Below are positions 18,111 to 26,998 of a stretch of DNA of 64,000 bases, piece after piece. Source of the stretch: Rhodovulum tesquicola (GTDB taxonomy: Bacteria; Pseudomonadota; Alphaproteobacteria; Rhodobacterales; Rhodobacteraceae); contig NZ_JAMYDV010000001.1 of assembly GCF_024128855.1 (NCBI RefSeq), positions 414,972 through 478,971 of the forward strand. The letters are read 5' to 3'. A program made the position numbers and the translations under genes. Positions within the stretch are counted from its first letter, which is position 1; every line of letters starts with the position of its first letter. The notes beneath the pieces were generated by a model. The model was not told where the DNA came from. It ran no database searches and saw only the letters and a program-made list of their open reading frames with translations.

Positions 18111-19165
18111 TGGACGGCACGCGCGGCCCGATCCGCTATCCCTTCCCCGACCCGCCCGCTCCCGACAGCGCGGTTCGGATCGCCGAGGGCGTCCTTTGGA
18201 TGCGCCTGCCGCTGCCGATGGCGCTGGATCACGTGAATGTCTACGCGCTGGACGATGGCGCGGGCTGGACCGTGGTCGATACCGGAATCGCCTCGAGCCG
18301 CTCCCGCGCGCTCTGGCGGGCGCTGATGGCGGGGCCGCTCGGCGGCAGGCCGGTGACCCGCGTGATCGTCACCCATCACCATCCCGACCATGTCGGTCTT
18401 GCGGGCTGGTTCCAGTCCGCGCACGGCGCCGAACTGTGGACCAGCCGCGTCGCCTGGTTGTTTGCGCGCATGCTGCAACTCGACGAACAGGACCGTCCCG
18501 CGCCCGAGACGCTGGTCCATTGGCGCGGCGCGGGCATGGACCCGGCCCTTTTCGCCGAACGCGCCAATCAGCGCCCGTTCAACTTCGCCGACACGGTGGC
18601 GCCGATGCCGCTCGGCTTTCGCGACATGGCCGAGGGCGACAGGATCCGCGCGGGCGGGCGCGACTGGGACGTGCGGCTGGGCGACGGGCATGCGCGCGAC
18701 CATGTCACCCTCTGGAGCCGGGACTGCAACCTCGTGATCGGCGGCGACCAGCTCCTGCCCTCGAGCTCGCCCAATCTCGGGGTCTATGCCACCGAACCGC
18801 TGAACGACCCCGTCGCGGGCTGGCTGCAAAGCTGCACCCGGCTGGCCACCCATGCGCGCGAGGATCATCTGGTGCTGCCCGGGCACAAGCTGCCCTTCAC
18901 CGGCCTGCCCACGCGGCTTTCGCAACTGATCGACAACCACCATGGCGCGCTCGACCGGCTGATCGCCCATCTCGACCGGCCGCGCACCGCCTGCGACTGC
19001 TTCCCCGTGCTCTACCGTCGCGAGATCGGCCCGGCCGAATATGTCCTCGCCCTGGTCGAGGCGGTGGGGCATCTGAACCACCTGTTCCTGACCGGCCGCG
19101 CCCGCCGCTGGCAGCGCGAGGATGGCGCCTGGCTGTTTCAGCGCATCGAGGGGCCGCAGGCGTGA
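18107..19165 (+). CDS. MBL-fold metallohydrolase
   Basis: A 352-residue metallo-beta-lactamase-fold hydrolase. The zinc site HxHxDH is seen as THHHPDHVGLAG (His90, His92, Asp94, His95), preceded by WTVVDTGI (55-61) and followed by GDGHARDHVTLW, which gives the next histidine ligand. The long C-terminal helical region after the core is like that of hydrolases paired with acyl-CoA metabolism genes. The ATG overlaps the dehydrogenase stop; a second ATG directly follows. Co-expression suggests a thioesterase or glyoxalase-like role, but this is inference. Confidence 0.88.
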   Translation: MMDGTRGPIRYPFPDPPAPDSAVRIAEGVLWMRLPLPMALDHVNVYALDDGAGWTVVDTGIASSRSRALWRALMAGPLGGRPVTRVIVTHHHPDHVGLAGWFQSAHGAELWTSRVAWLFARMLQLDEQDRPAPETLVHWRGAGMDPALFAERANQRPFNFADTVAPMPLGFRDMAEGDRIRAGGRDWDVRLGDGHARDHVTLWSRDCNLVIGGDQLLPSSSPNLGVYATEPLNDPVAGWLQSCTRLATHAREDHLVLPGHKLPFTGLPTRLSQLIDNHHGALDRLIAHLDRPRTACDCFPVLYRREIGPAEYVLALVEAVGHLNHLFLTGRARRWQREDGAWLFQRIEGPQA

Positions 19166-19190
19166 CAGCCCCGGGCCGATCCGCTAGCCT
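19162..19190 (+). promoter_or_regulatory. Promoter of the lipoprotein gene
   Basis: GTGACA (19162-19167), 17 bases, TAGCCT (19185-19190). The -35 box includes the stop codon of the MBL gene. Transcription would start near 19197, leaving a leader of about 30 bases. Confidence 0.45.
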
Positions 19191-19226
19191 GCCGCGCGAA
19201 GCAGGGCCACGGGGATCGACGCGCAG

Positions 19227-19904
19227 ATGATATCGACCACTCCGGCGCAATGGCGAACGGCACGGCGCCCCTTTGCCTTGCGGAAGCTTCACCTTCTCGC
19301 CGCTCTTTTCCTGCTCTTTCTTGCCGGCTGCGCCGAATCGGTCTGGGCGCCTGACGAGGATGTGGCGCGCGCCGCCTATCGCCATCCCGGCCCGCCCTCG
19401 ATCACGCTTTTCACGGTGATCGCCAACCGGTCGGATGCCGGGGCACATTCGGCGCTGATGATCAATGCCAGCCAGCGGGTGATCTTCGACCCGGCAGGAA
19501 CCTGGTGGCACCGCACCGTGCCCGAGCGCAACGATCTGCTCTACGGCATCACGCCCAAGATGCTGGATTTCTACACCGACTACCACGCGCGCGAAACCTT
19601 TCGCGTCGTCACCCAGACCGTGGAGGTTTCCCCCGAAACCGCCGAACGGGCGCTGCGCGTGGCCGAAGCCTTCGGCGCCGCGCCCAAGGCGATGTGCGGC
19701 CGCTCCGTCAGCCAGGTACTGCGCCAGGTGCCGGGCTTTCAGACCATCCCCGCCACGGTCCGCCCCAGGGCCATCATGGACGGTTTCGCCAAGCTGCCCG
19801 GGGTCCGCACCGAAACGATCCGCGACGACGACCCGGACGGGAACCGCGCCGTTCTGGCGGCTCAGCACCGCGACCGCGTGGCAGAACTTGCCGCGGCGGA
19901 CTGA
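19227..19904 (+). CDS. Predicted lipoprotein of unknown function
   Basis: A 225-residue protein with a basic N-terminus, a hydrophobic stretch (LHLLAALFLLFLAGC) and a lipobox with Cys35, so it should be lipid-anchored and exported. The mature part contains ITLFTVIANRSDAGAHSALM and FDPAGTWWH, which look like a beta-rich domain similar to conserved Rhodobacterales proteins. I recognise no catalytic motif. It is expressed from its own predicted promoter and is followed by a GC-rich repeat and a hairpin shared with the convergent azlD. Confidence 0.72.
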   Translation: MISTTPAQWRTARRPFALRKLHLLAALFLLFLAGCAESVWAPDEDVARAAYRHPGPPSITLFTVIANRSDAGAHSALMINASQRVIFDPAGTWWHRTVPERNDLLYGITPKMLDFYTDYHARETFRVVTQTVEVSPETAERALRVAEAFGAAPKAMCGRSVSQVLRQVPGFQTIPATVRPRAIMDGFAKLPGVRTETIRDDDPDGNRAVLAAQHRDRVAELAAAD

Positions 19905-19941
19905 GCGCGGCATCCTGCCCAGGCGCACTAAACGCCCCGTG

Positions 19942-19990
19942 TTTCTTCTTGGTCCAAATACCCCGGGGGTCCGGGGGCAGCGCCCCCCCC
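19942..19990 (+). repeat. GC-rich intergenic repeat, copy A
   Basis: Begins TTTCTTCTTGGTCCAAATA, then CCCCGGGGG and a hairpin of GGGGGC-AGC-GCCCCC. It shares its order of parts (CTTCTT, GGnC, AAATA, CCCGGGGG, GC hairpin) with copies at 31.07, 34.90 and 62.04 kb. It lies between two convergent genes. Confidence 0.65.
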
Positions 19991-19994
19991 GGGT

Positions 19995-20013
19995 CGGCTT
20001 GCGCAGCAAGCCG
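19995..20013. terminator. Bidirectional hairpin between lipoprotein gene and azlD
   Basis: Perfect 8-base-pair stem CGGCTTGC / GCAAGCCG with a three-base loop, in the gap between two convergent genes. There is no clear T run on either side, so its action as an intrinsic terminator is uncertain. Confidence 0.4.
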
Positions 20014-20024
20014 AAACCCGGCGC

Positions 20025-20354
20025 CTATCCCAGCACGAACAGCATCCCGTAAAGCGTGACCGCGCCCGCCCCGATCGCGGCCAGCACGTTCTTCGTGACA
20101 TGCCCCACGCCCAGGGTGGCAAGCGCGGCCAACATCCGGGCCGGGTCGGGCTCGCCGCCCGTTGCCTGCGGCCAGACCACCATCGGCGCGACGAGCGCGG
20201 GCAGCACCGCGACGGGCGTATAGCGCAGATGCCGCAGCAGCCAGTCGGGTAGCGGCCGCTCGCCGATCATCCCGAGGAACGAGAACCGGATCAGGAAGGT
20301 GCCGATCCCCAGAAGAACGATGATCGTCCAGATCTCGACGCTCGACTGGCTCAT
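20025..20354 (-). CDS. azlD: Branched-chain amino acid exporter small subunit, AzlD family
   Basis: A 109-residue membrane protein with three or four helices, including IIVLLGIGTFLIRFSFLGM, LRYTPVAVLPALVAPMVVW and a last helix near AIGAGAVTLYGMLFVLG. This is the AzlD family, the small partner of AzlC in export of branched-chain amino acids. The ATG at 20352-20354 overlaps the azlC stop as ATGA, so the two subunits are coupled. Confidence 0.9.
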   Translation of the reverse strand: MSQSSVEIWTIIVLLGIGTFLIRFSFLGMIGERPLPDWLLRHLRYTPVAVLPALVAPMVVWPQATGGEPDPARMLAALATLGVGHVTKNVLAAIGAGAVTLYGMLFVLG

Positions 20355-21058
20355 TCCCGATTTCCCATCCGCAATTCCACCTGCGCCCCCACCATCATCG
20401 CCACCAGCCCCGCTATCAGCACGCCCGCCTGGTAGGGCAGGAAGGCCAGCGTCAGCGCCACCCCGACCGAGGTGGCCGCGGCGGCGACATGGGCCAGCGT
20501 CCGCAGCGCGGGCGCCACCATCGCGAGGAAGGTGATCGGCACCGCGAAATCCAGCGCGAATTCGGGCGGGATCGCCTGGCCTGCCAGCGCGCCCACCAGC
20601 GTCGCGACATACCACATCGGACAGACCGGCGTGATGCTGCCCGCGTAATAGGCCAGCCGCTCGCGCAGGCTCATCTCGGGGCGCGACTCGAACCGGGCCT
20701 GGGCCAGGGCAAAGGTCTGGTCGACCAGGAAATAGGCCGCCAGCGCCCGCTGCCAGAGCGGTGCCGCGCCCAGATGCGGGGTCAGGGCCGCGGAATACAT
20801 CGCCATGCGCAGGTTCACCGCCAGCGCCGTCACCAGCACCAGTACCGTGGGCGCCTGGTCCACCATCAGTTGAACGGCCGTGAACTGCGCAGCACCGGCG
20901 ATCACGAGGATCGAAAAGCCCAAAACCTCGGCGATGTTCAGCCCCGCCTCGGTGCCGACGACCCCGAACAGCAGGCCGAAGGGCATGATGACCAGCACGA
21001 ACGGCGCGCCGTGGCGGACGCCGGTCCAATAGGCCGATCTGACAATTGAGGCGGACAT
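20351..21058 (-). CDS. azlC: Branched-chain amino acid exporter large subunit, AzlC family
   Basis: A 235-residue integral membrane protein. The opening GVRHGAPFVLVIMPFGLLFG and the block ILVIAGAAQFTAVQLM (about 49-64) are characteristic of AzlC, followed by LVTALAVNLRMAMYSAAL. With AzlD it forms a LIV-E type exporter. It is divergent from mobA; only 77 bases separate the two starts, so both promoters must lie there, but I could not define them. Confidence 0.92.
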   Translation of the reverse strand: MSASIVRSAYWTGVRHGAPFVLVIMPFGLLFGVVGTEAGLNIAEVLGFSILVIAGAAQFTAVQLMVDQAPTVLVLVTALAVNLRMAMYSAALTPHLGAAPLWQRALAAYFLVDQTFALAQARFESRPEMSLRERLAYYAGSITPVCPMWYVATLVGALAGQAIPPEFALDFAVPITFLAMVAPALRTLAHVAAAATSVGVALTLAFLPYQAGVLIAGLVAMMVGAQVELRMGNRE

Positions 21059-21135
21059 TGACGCGCTCTGGTCTTGCGGTGCCCGGCGGGCGTAAGCTCT
21101 CCGGCGATGGGGTGCAACCGCAAAACGGGGATGCG

Positions 21136-21732
21136 ATGCAGGTGGTCGGGGTCATCCTTGCGGGCGGGCAGGGGCGGCGGATGGGCGGGGTGGACAAGGC
21201 GCTGATCCGTCTGGGCGGCACGACGTTTCTGGCGCGCGTTGCCGCGCGGCTGGGGCCCCAGGTCGCGGCGATGGCGCTCAGTGCGAATGGCCCGGTGGAG
21301 GACTATGCCGAGGCCCGCCTGCCGGTGCTGGCCGATCCGCCGCCGGGCGATCTCGGGCCGCTGGCGGGCGTGTTGGCCGGGCTCGACTGGGCGGCAGAAG
21401 CGGGGGCAGACGCGGTCGCGACCGTGGCGGTCGACACGCCCTTTCTTCCCGTCGATCTGGTGGCGCGGCTGGGAACTGCGGCAGGTGGCGAATTGGCGGT
21501 TGCGGCAAGCGGCGGGCGAATGCACCCGACCGCGGCGCTCTGGCCGGTAGGGCTGCGCGCGGAAGTGTGCGCCGCGCTGGCCCGGGGTGAGCGTCGCCTT
21601 GGGGGCTTCGCCCATATTATGCGCGCGGTAACGGTCGGGTTCGAGGCGGAGGGGATTGACCCCTTCTTCAACATCAACACCCCCGACGACCTTGCCCTTG
21701 CCGAGGCGGCGTTGCATCCGACCGGTCCCTGA
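21136..21732 (+). CDS. mobA: Molybdenum cofactor guanylyltransferase
   Basis: Transfers GMP to molybdopterin to make the bis-MGD cofactor of DMSO-reductase-family enzymes. The 198-residue nucleotidyltransferase begins with VILAGGQGRRMGGVDKA (6-22), the GTP-binding loop, and has PPPGDLGPLAGVLAGL and VDTPFLPVDL, which binds the metal. I chose the ATG at 21136 because the GTP-binding loop starts a few residues after it; the extension to 21046 is unlike MobA. It converges on the minus-strand gene that ends nine bases downstream. Confidence 0.93.
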   Translation: MQVVGVILAGGQGRRMGGVDKALIRLGGTTFLARVAARLGPQVAAMALSANGPVEDYAEARLPVLADPPPGDLGPLAGVLAGLDWAAEAGADAVATVAVDTPFLPVDLVARLGTAAGGELAVAASGGRMHPTAALWPVGLRAEVCAALARGERRLGGFAHIMRAVTVGFEAEGIDPFFNINTPDDLALAEAALHPTGP

Positions 21733-21741
21733 TCGCCAGTC

Positions 21742-22767
21742 CTAGCCGAACATCCCCGCCACCCGACCCAGCAGCATGAAGGCGCGCGCGGTGCGGGTTT
21801 CGGCCAGGTCGTTCAGTTCCTGGTCGGTGGCGTCTGGCTCGAACTCGACCAGCATGCGGTCGAACTGTCGCAGGAAATGATGTGCGGCATCGCGGAAGAT
21901 CGGGTCCTGCTTCATTCGCGCCGCGGTCAGCGCCAGACAGGAGCGGTCGCGCACCCCACCCAGCGCGGAGACGCCCGCGCCACGCTCGCCTTGGGCAAAG
22001 CGGCGCCAGATTTCGGGCCGGGCCCGGTCCGGTGTCAGGTCGTCCATGTAGATGCCGTCCTGGCTGAGCAGGGTCAGCACGTCCTGGGCCGAACGGACCA
22101 GCTTGGCGGCAATCCTGTCCTCGAGCGCGCGGCGCAGCGCGCGAAAGCCCTCGCGGTCGCCGGTGGTCTCGGGGAAGTTCAGCGCGCGGATGAACTCGCG
22201 CCGTTCCAGCGGCGGTTGCAATGTCTCGGCCGTTGCGCCCAGCGCCAGCGAGGGCTGCGCCTCGGTCTGGGGCTGGGGGGCAGGGGGCGGGGCGGGCGCA
22301 GGGGGCGGTTCTGCGGCCGCCTCGCGCGCGCGGGTCGAAACGAAGGTCGCGACGACGGTTTCGGTCTTGCGCTGCGCCTCGGCGATTTCCTCGATCCGTC
22401 TTTCCAGGGTCGGACGCGGATCGGTGCCCCCGGCGCGCTGCTGCTGGATCTGGCTCTGGCGCAGGGCATCCAGCGCCGCGCTCAACCGCGCCGACTCCTC
22501 GCGAAGGATGCGCGCGCTGCGCATCGTGGCCGCGCCCACCCAGATCAGCGCGAGCGGCGTCACCATCGCCAGAAGCAGCAGAACGAAGCCCAGGGCGCCG
22601 GCGCCCCCGTCCGCCCCGCGCCCGAAGGCGAGGAAACTTCCCGCCACGGCCAGCCAGAGCACGGACAGCACCGCCGCCACGACATCCGTCGTCGTGATCC
22701 CGTTATCGCGGACCGGGCGCGTGAAGCTTCCCGGGTCGAACGACTTGTCCTGCTTTTCCCAAGCCAT
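21742..22767 (-). CDS. Two-helix membrane protein with proline-rich linker, function unknown
   Basis: A 341-residue protein. A short polar N-terminus precedes two membrane helices (about residues 28-48 and 58-80: VVAAVLSVLWLAVAGSFLAF and LGFVLLLLAMVTPLALIWVG). Then comes a charged helical stretch likely to coil (about 85-145), a linker dense in proline and alanine (about 150-175), and a C-terminal helical domain (REFIRALNFPETTGDREG onward). I remember similar architecture in conserved Rhodobacterales proteins upstream of greA, but no function is established to my knowledge. It is 18 bases downstream of greA in the same direction, so it is probably cotranscribed. Confidence 0.75.
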   Translation of the reverse strand: MAWEKQDKSFDPGSFTRPVRDNGITTTDVVAAVLSVLWLAVAGSFLAFGRGADGGAGALGFVLLLLAMVTPLALIWVGAATMRSARILREESARLSAALDALRQSQIQQQRAGGTDPRPTLERRIEEIAEAQRKTETVVATFVSTRAREAAAEPPPAPAPPPAPQPQTEAQPSLALGATAETLQPPLERREFIRALNFPETTGDREGFRALRRALEDRIAAKLVRSAQDVLTLLSQDGIYMDDLTPDRARPEIWRRFAQGERGAGVSALGGVRDRSCLALTAARMKQDPIFRDAAHHFLRQFDRMLVEFEPDATDQELNDLAETRTARAFMLLGRVAGMFG

Positions 22768-22785
22768 GCAACGGCTCCCGCGTCC

Positions 22786-23256
22786 TCAGACGTAGCGGAT
22801 CTTGAGCACCTCGTAGCCGCGTTCGCCACCCGGCGTGCGCACCTCGATGTTGTCGCCTGCCTCCTTGCCGATCAGCGCGCGGGCCAGCGGCGAATTGATG
22901 TTCAGCAGGCCCTTCTCGATATCTGCCTCGGCCTCGCCCACGATCTGGTAGGTCCGTTCCTCGTCCGTGTCCTCGTCGACCAGCGTCACGGTGGCGCCGA
23001 ACTTGATCGGCCCCGACAGCTTCGCAGGGTCGATCACCTCGGCCCGGGACAAGAGCGACTCAAGTTCCTTGATGCGGCCTTCGATGAAGCTCTGCTTCTC
23101 GCGCGCGGCATGATACTCGGCATTTTCCGACAGGTCGCCATGCTCGCGCGCCTCTGCGATCGCCCGGATCACGGCCGGACGCTCGACGGATTTGAGCGTC
23201 TTCAGTTCTTCATCCAGCGCGGTGTGGCCCGCGCGGGTCATAGGTATCTTTTCCAT
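22786..23256 (-). CDS. greA: Transcription elongation factor GreA
   Basis: Rescues backtracked RNA polymerase by stimulating transcript cleavage. The 156-residue product has the coiled-coil N-terminal domain with the acidic tip [17 protein letters not shown] (about 36-52, including the Asp-Leu-Ser-Glu-Asn-Ala signature) and the globular C-terminal FKBP-like domain with [14 protein letters not shown]. The start is the ATG at 23254-23256 ([10 protein letters not shown]). The leader contains a terminator-like hairpin described separately. Confidence 0.96.
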   Translation of the reverse strand: MEKIPMTRAGHTALDEELKTLKSVERPAVIRAIAEAREHGDLSENAEYHAAREKQSFIEGRIKELESLLSRAEVIDPAKLSGPIKFGATVTLVDEDTDEERTYQIVGEAEADIEKGLLNINSPLARALIGKEAGDNIEVRTPGGERGYEVLKIRYV

Positions 23257-23271
23257 GGCACTCTTCGGGAC

Positions 23272-23308
23272 TTAAAGAGAACAAGGCGGGCGCAAACTGC
23301 AGCCCGCC
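23272..23308 (-). promoter_or_regulatory. Terminator-like hairpin in the greA leader
   Basis: Read on the minus strand, GGCGGGC and GCCCGCC (23302-23308 and 23285-23291) form a perfect seven-base-pair stem with a ten-base loop, followed directly by TTGTTCTCTTT (23284 down to 23274). This has the shape of an intrinsic terminator and lies about 20-50 bases before the greA start. No upstream minus-strand gene needs a terminator here, since the neighbour is divergent; an attenuator is possible. Confidence 0.5.
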
Positions 23309-23535
23309 AGCGGTTGGGTTCCGATTCACCTGAACCGAGAGCGGCGCGGATTGCAAGAGTGCATCACCAGCCGCAAGCGCCGTTCCGCCAAGCCTCCGGG
23401 GGCGTTCCGTTGCGCAATGCCGCTCTGCAGCGAAATCTTGTTGCGTTGCGATTGAACTGCCCCGCCGCCTGCGCTAACGGTTTGCGGTAGCATAACGTGG
23501 GGGCGGCGCCCGCGCCGTTCGAGAGGGGAAGTTCC

Positions 23536-25185
23536 ATGGCCGAGATCGAACGGGAATCGATGGAATATGACGTCGTTATCGTGGGCGCGGGGCCTGCGGG
23601 CCTTTCTGCCGCGATCCGGCTCAAGGAGCTCGAGTCCGATCTGTCGGTCGTGGTGCTTGAAAAGGGCTCCGAGGTCGGCGCGCATATCCTGTCGGGCGCG
23701 GTTCTGGATCCCACTGGCCTGAACGCGCTTTTCCCCGACTGGAAGGAACGCGGTGCGCCGGTCAGCGTGCCGGTTCGCGAGGACAATTTCCTGTTTCTCG
23801 GCGAAAAGGGCCAGATCCGGTTTCCCAACTGGCTGATGCCGCCCCTGATGTCGAACCATGGCAACTACATCGTCTCGATGGGCAATGTCTGCCGCTGGCT
23901 GGCCGAACAGGCCGAGGGGCTGGGCGTCGAGATCTTCCCCGGCATGTCCTGTTCGGAAGTCGTCTGGGGCGAGGATGGCCGCCTTGCAGGCGTCGTCGCG
24001 GGCGAGTTCGGGCGGCAGGCCGATGGCACACCGGGGCCGAATTACGAACCGGGCATGGAACTGCGCGGCAAGTATGTCTTCCTTGCCGAAGGCGTGCGCG
24101 GATCGCTGTCCAAGCAGGTGATCGTGAAATTCGGCCTGTCGGAAGGCCGCGACCCGCAGAAATACGGCATCGGCATGAAGGAGATCTGGGAGATCGACCC
24201 CGCCAAGCACCGCGAGGGCACGGTCACCCATACGATGGGCTGGCCGCTTGACGGCAATGCCGGTGGCGGTTCGTTCATCTACCACGCCGAGAACAACCAG
24301 ATCTTCATCGGTTTCGTGGTGCACCTGAACTACGAGAACCCGCATCTTTACCCCTACATGGAGTTCCAGCGCTTCAAGCATCACCCGGTCGTGGCCGAGT
24401 TGCTGAAGGGCGGCAAGCGCGTGGCCTATGGCGCGCGGGCGATTTCCGAGGGCGGTTACCAGTCGATCCCGAAGGCAGCGTTCCCCGGCGGCGTGCTGCT
24501 GGGCTGTTCCGCAGGGCTGGTGAACGTGCCGCGGATCAAGGGCAATCACAACGCGATGATGTCGGGGATCGAGGCGGCGACCGCCGCGGTCGCGGCGATC
24601 CGCGCAGGCCGCGCGGGCGATACGCTTGAGGATTACGACACCGCGCTGCATGCGGGCGCCATCGCCAAGGACCTGAAGCGGGTCCGGAACGTCAAGCCGC
24701 TCTGGTCGCATTACGGCAACCTGATGGCGACGGCGCTGGGCGGGTTCGACATGTGGATGGCCAACCTGACCGGCTGGAACCCGCTGGGCACGCTGCACCA
24801 CGCCAAGACCGACGCCGCCCATACCGGAAAGGCCAAGGATTTTCCCAAGATCGACTACCCCAAGCCCGATGGCGTGCTCAGCTTCGACCGGCTGACCAAC
24901 GTGGCGTTTTCCTTCACCAATCACGAGGAAAGCCAGCCCAGCCACCTGCGGCTTGCCGATCCGGCCCTGCCGATCCGGGTGAACCTGCCCGAATTCGCGG
25001 AACCCGCGCAGCGCTATTGTCCGGCGGGCGTCTACGAGGTGGTCGAGAAGGACGGCACCAAGGAATTCGTCGTCAACTTCCAGAACTGCGTCCATTGCAA
25101 GACCTGCGATATCAAGGATCCCAGCCAGAACATCACCTGGGTGACGCCGCAGGGTGGTGACGGGCCGAACTATCCGAACATGTAA
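23536..25185 (+). CDS. Electron transfer flavoprotein-ubiquinone oxidoreductase
   Basis: Inner-membrane-associated flavoprotein that passes electrons from acyl-CoA dehydrogenases, via ETF, to ubiquinone. The 549 residues include the FAD-binding VVIVGAGPAGLSAA (13-26), a central quinone/membrane-binding region, and a C-terminal ferredoxin domain with Cys495 (RYCPAGVYEV) and CVHCKTCDIKDP (Cys518, Cys521, Cys524) for one [4Fe-4S] cluster. The ATG at 23536 (MAEIERESMEYD) follows a GAGAGGGGAA ribosome site. It is the natural electron acceptor for the acyl-CoA dehydrogenase at 16.4 kb. The gene is divergent from greA across 279 bases. Confidence 0.96.
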   Translation: MAEIERESMEYDVVIVGAGPAGLSAAIRLKELESDLSVVVLEKGSEVGAHILSGAVLDPTGLNALFPDWKERGAPVSVPVREDNFLFLGEKGQIRFPNWLMPPLMSNHGNYIVSMGNVCRWLAEQAEGLGVEIFPGMSCSEVVWGEDGRLAGVVAGEFGRQADGTPGPNYEPGMELRGKYVFLAEGVRGSLSKQVIVKFGLSEGRDPQKYGIGMKEIWEIDPAKHREGTVTHTMGWPLDGNAGGGSFIYHAENNQIFIGFVVHLNYENPHLYPYMEFQRFKHHPVVAELLKGGKRVAYGARAISEGGYQSIPKAAFPGGVLLGCSAGLVNVPRIKGNHNAMMSGIEAATAAVAAIRAGRAGDTLEDYDTALHAGAIAKDLKRVRNVKPLWSHYGNLMATALGGFDMWMANLTGWNPLGTLHHAKTDAAHTGKAKDFPKIDYPKPDGVLSFDRLTNVAFSFTNHEESQPSHLRLADPALPIRVNLPEFAEPAQRYCPAGVYEVVEKDGTKEFVVNFQNCVHCKTCDIKDPSQNITWVTPQGGDGPNYPNM

Positions 25186-25288
25186 CATCCGCGCGACGGG
25201 GGCAGGGTTTCGGGGGGCGGTTCGGGGCGGCGGATTGCCTTGCCCGGCGCCGGGCTCTAGGTTTGTCCATATCAGTTGGAGTATCTCC

Positions 25289-26998
25289 TTGGCCGCCCGC
25301 CTTCCGCGTTTCGCCCTTCTTGCCGCTGTCGGGCTCTCTGCCCTGACATTGGCCGCCCCCGTCCGCGCGCAGGAGGGTCTTGCCGGGGCCTATCTGGCCG
25401 CGCGCCAGGCCAGCATGTACAGCGACTACGCCGAGGCGGCGCGCTATTTCGACGCCGCACTGGCGCGCGATCCGTCCAATCCGTTCCTCCTGGAAAACGC
25501 CCTGACCGCCCATGTCGGACTTGGCGAGCTTGACCGCGCGGTGCCGATCGCGCGGCGTCTGGAAAGCGGCGGCCATTCCAGTCAGATCGCGAACCTCGTC
25601 ATTATTGCCGAGCAGATGAAGCGCGGCGCCTGGGACGAGGTGCTGGCCGACATGGAGGCCGGGCGCAGTGCCGCGCCGCTGGTCGATGCGCTGATCCGCG
25701 CCTGGGCACGGTTCGGGCAGGGCCGCATGTCCGAGGCGCTGGAGGCCTTCGACGCGGCCTCTGCGCAGTCCGGGCTCAGGGCATTCGGGCTGTACCACAA
25801 GGCGCTGGCGCTGGCCGCGGCGGGCGATTTCGAGGGGGCCGACCTGATCCTGTCCGGTGAGGCCGAGGGGCCGTTGCGCGCGACCCGGCGCGGCGTGATC
25901 GCCCACGCACAGGTTCTCAGCCAGCTCGAACGCAATTCGGATGCGCTGGAACTGGTCGAGATGGCCTTCGGCAGCGAAACCGATCCCGGGGTGACCCGGC
26001 TGAGTGCGCGGCTGGCTGCGGATGAGCCGCTGCCCTTCGATGTCGTGCGCGACGCGACCGAGGGGGCAGCCGAGGTCTTCTACACCGTTGCGGGCGCGCT
26101 GAACGGCGATGCGATGGACAGCTACACGCTGATCTACTCGCGGCTTGCCGAATACCTTGCCCCGGCCAATACCGATGCGGTTCTGCTGTCCGCCAACCTT
26201 CTGGAATCGCAGGAGCGGTACGAGCTTGCCATCGCGGCTTATGCCCGTGTCGGGGCGGAGGATCCGGCCTTCTACGCCGCCGAGCTCGGCCGCGCCGAAG
26301 CGATGCGCAGGGCGGGCGATATCGACGCTGCGATCGGGGTTCTTGAGGCGCTGGCCGCGGAATTTCCCGACATCGCCATCGTCCATGTGACGCTGGGCGA
26401 CACGTTCCGCAGCCAGGAGCGGTACGAGGAAGCGCGGCAAGCCTATGACGCGGCCATCGCGCTGTTCGACGAGCCCGCCCGCGGCCAGTGGATCGTCTAC
26501 TACGTCCGCGGCATCACGCATGAGCGGCTGGACATCTGGGACAGGGCCGAGGCCGATTTCCTTCAGGCCCTCGAACTGGAACCCGACCAGCCGCAGGTGC
26601 TGAACTATCTGGGCTATTCCTGGGTCGAGATGAAGACCAATCTCGATCAGGCGCTCGACATGATCGAACGCGCCGTCGCCGCCCGGCCCGATGACGGCTA
26701 TATCACCGACAGCCTGGGCTGGGTGCTGTACCGGCTGGGCCGCTACGACGAGGCGGTGCCGCATATGGAACGTGCGGCCGAACTGATGCCGGTCGATCCG
26801 ATCGTCAACGACCATCTGGGCGATGTCTACTGGGCCGTGGGGCGGCGCAACGAGGCGCGGTTCCAGTGGCACCGCGCGCTGTCCTTCGACCCCGAGGAGG
26901 ACGAGGCCAACCGCATCCGCCGCAAGCTGGACGTGGGGCTCGACAAGGTGCTCAAGGAAGAAGGGGCGCCGCCCCTGCATCCGGCCAATGACGGTTGA
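25289..26998 (+). CDS. Secreted TPR-repeat protein
   Basis: A 569-residue protein with a signal peptide (residues 1-27, cleavage near PVRA/QEG) and many tetratricopeptide repeats. Clear units include [24 protein letters not shown] (region 43-66), [20 protein letters not shown] and [21 protein letters not shown]; the last repeats cover about 415-545. Such proteins scaffold periplasmic assemblies; the partner is not known. I chose the TTG at 25289 because it gives an immediate signal peptide and has GGAG about eight bases before it; the longer frame starting inside the ETF-QO gene is unlikely. Its stop overlaps the ispE start by eleven bases. Confidence 0.85.
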   Translation: MAARLPRFALLAAVGLSALTLAAPVRAQEGLAGAYLAARQASMYSDYAEAARYFDAALARDPSNPFLLENALTAHVGLGELDRAVPIARRLESGGHSSQIANLVIIAEQMKRGAWDEVLADMEAGRSAAPLVDALIRAWARFGQGRMSEALEAFDAASAQSGLRAFGLYHKALALAAAGDFEGADLILSGEAEGPLRATRRGVIAHAQVLSQLERNSDALELVEMAFGSETDPGVTRLSARLAADEPLPFDVVRDATEGAAEVFYTVAGALNGDAMDSYTLIYSRLAEYLAPANTDAVLLSANLLESQERYELAIAAYARVGAEDPAFYAAELGRAEAMRRAGDIDAAIGVLEALAAEFPDIAIVHVTLGDTFRSQERYEEARQAYDAAIALFDEPARGQWIVYYVRGITHERLDIWDRAEADFLQALELEPDQPQVLNYLGYSWVEMKTNLDQALDMIERAVAARPDDGYITDSLGWVLYRLGRYDEAVPHMERAAELMPVDPIVNDHLGDVYWAVGRRNEARFQWHRALSFDPEEDEANRIRRKLDVGLDKVLKEEGAPPLHPANDG

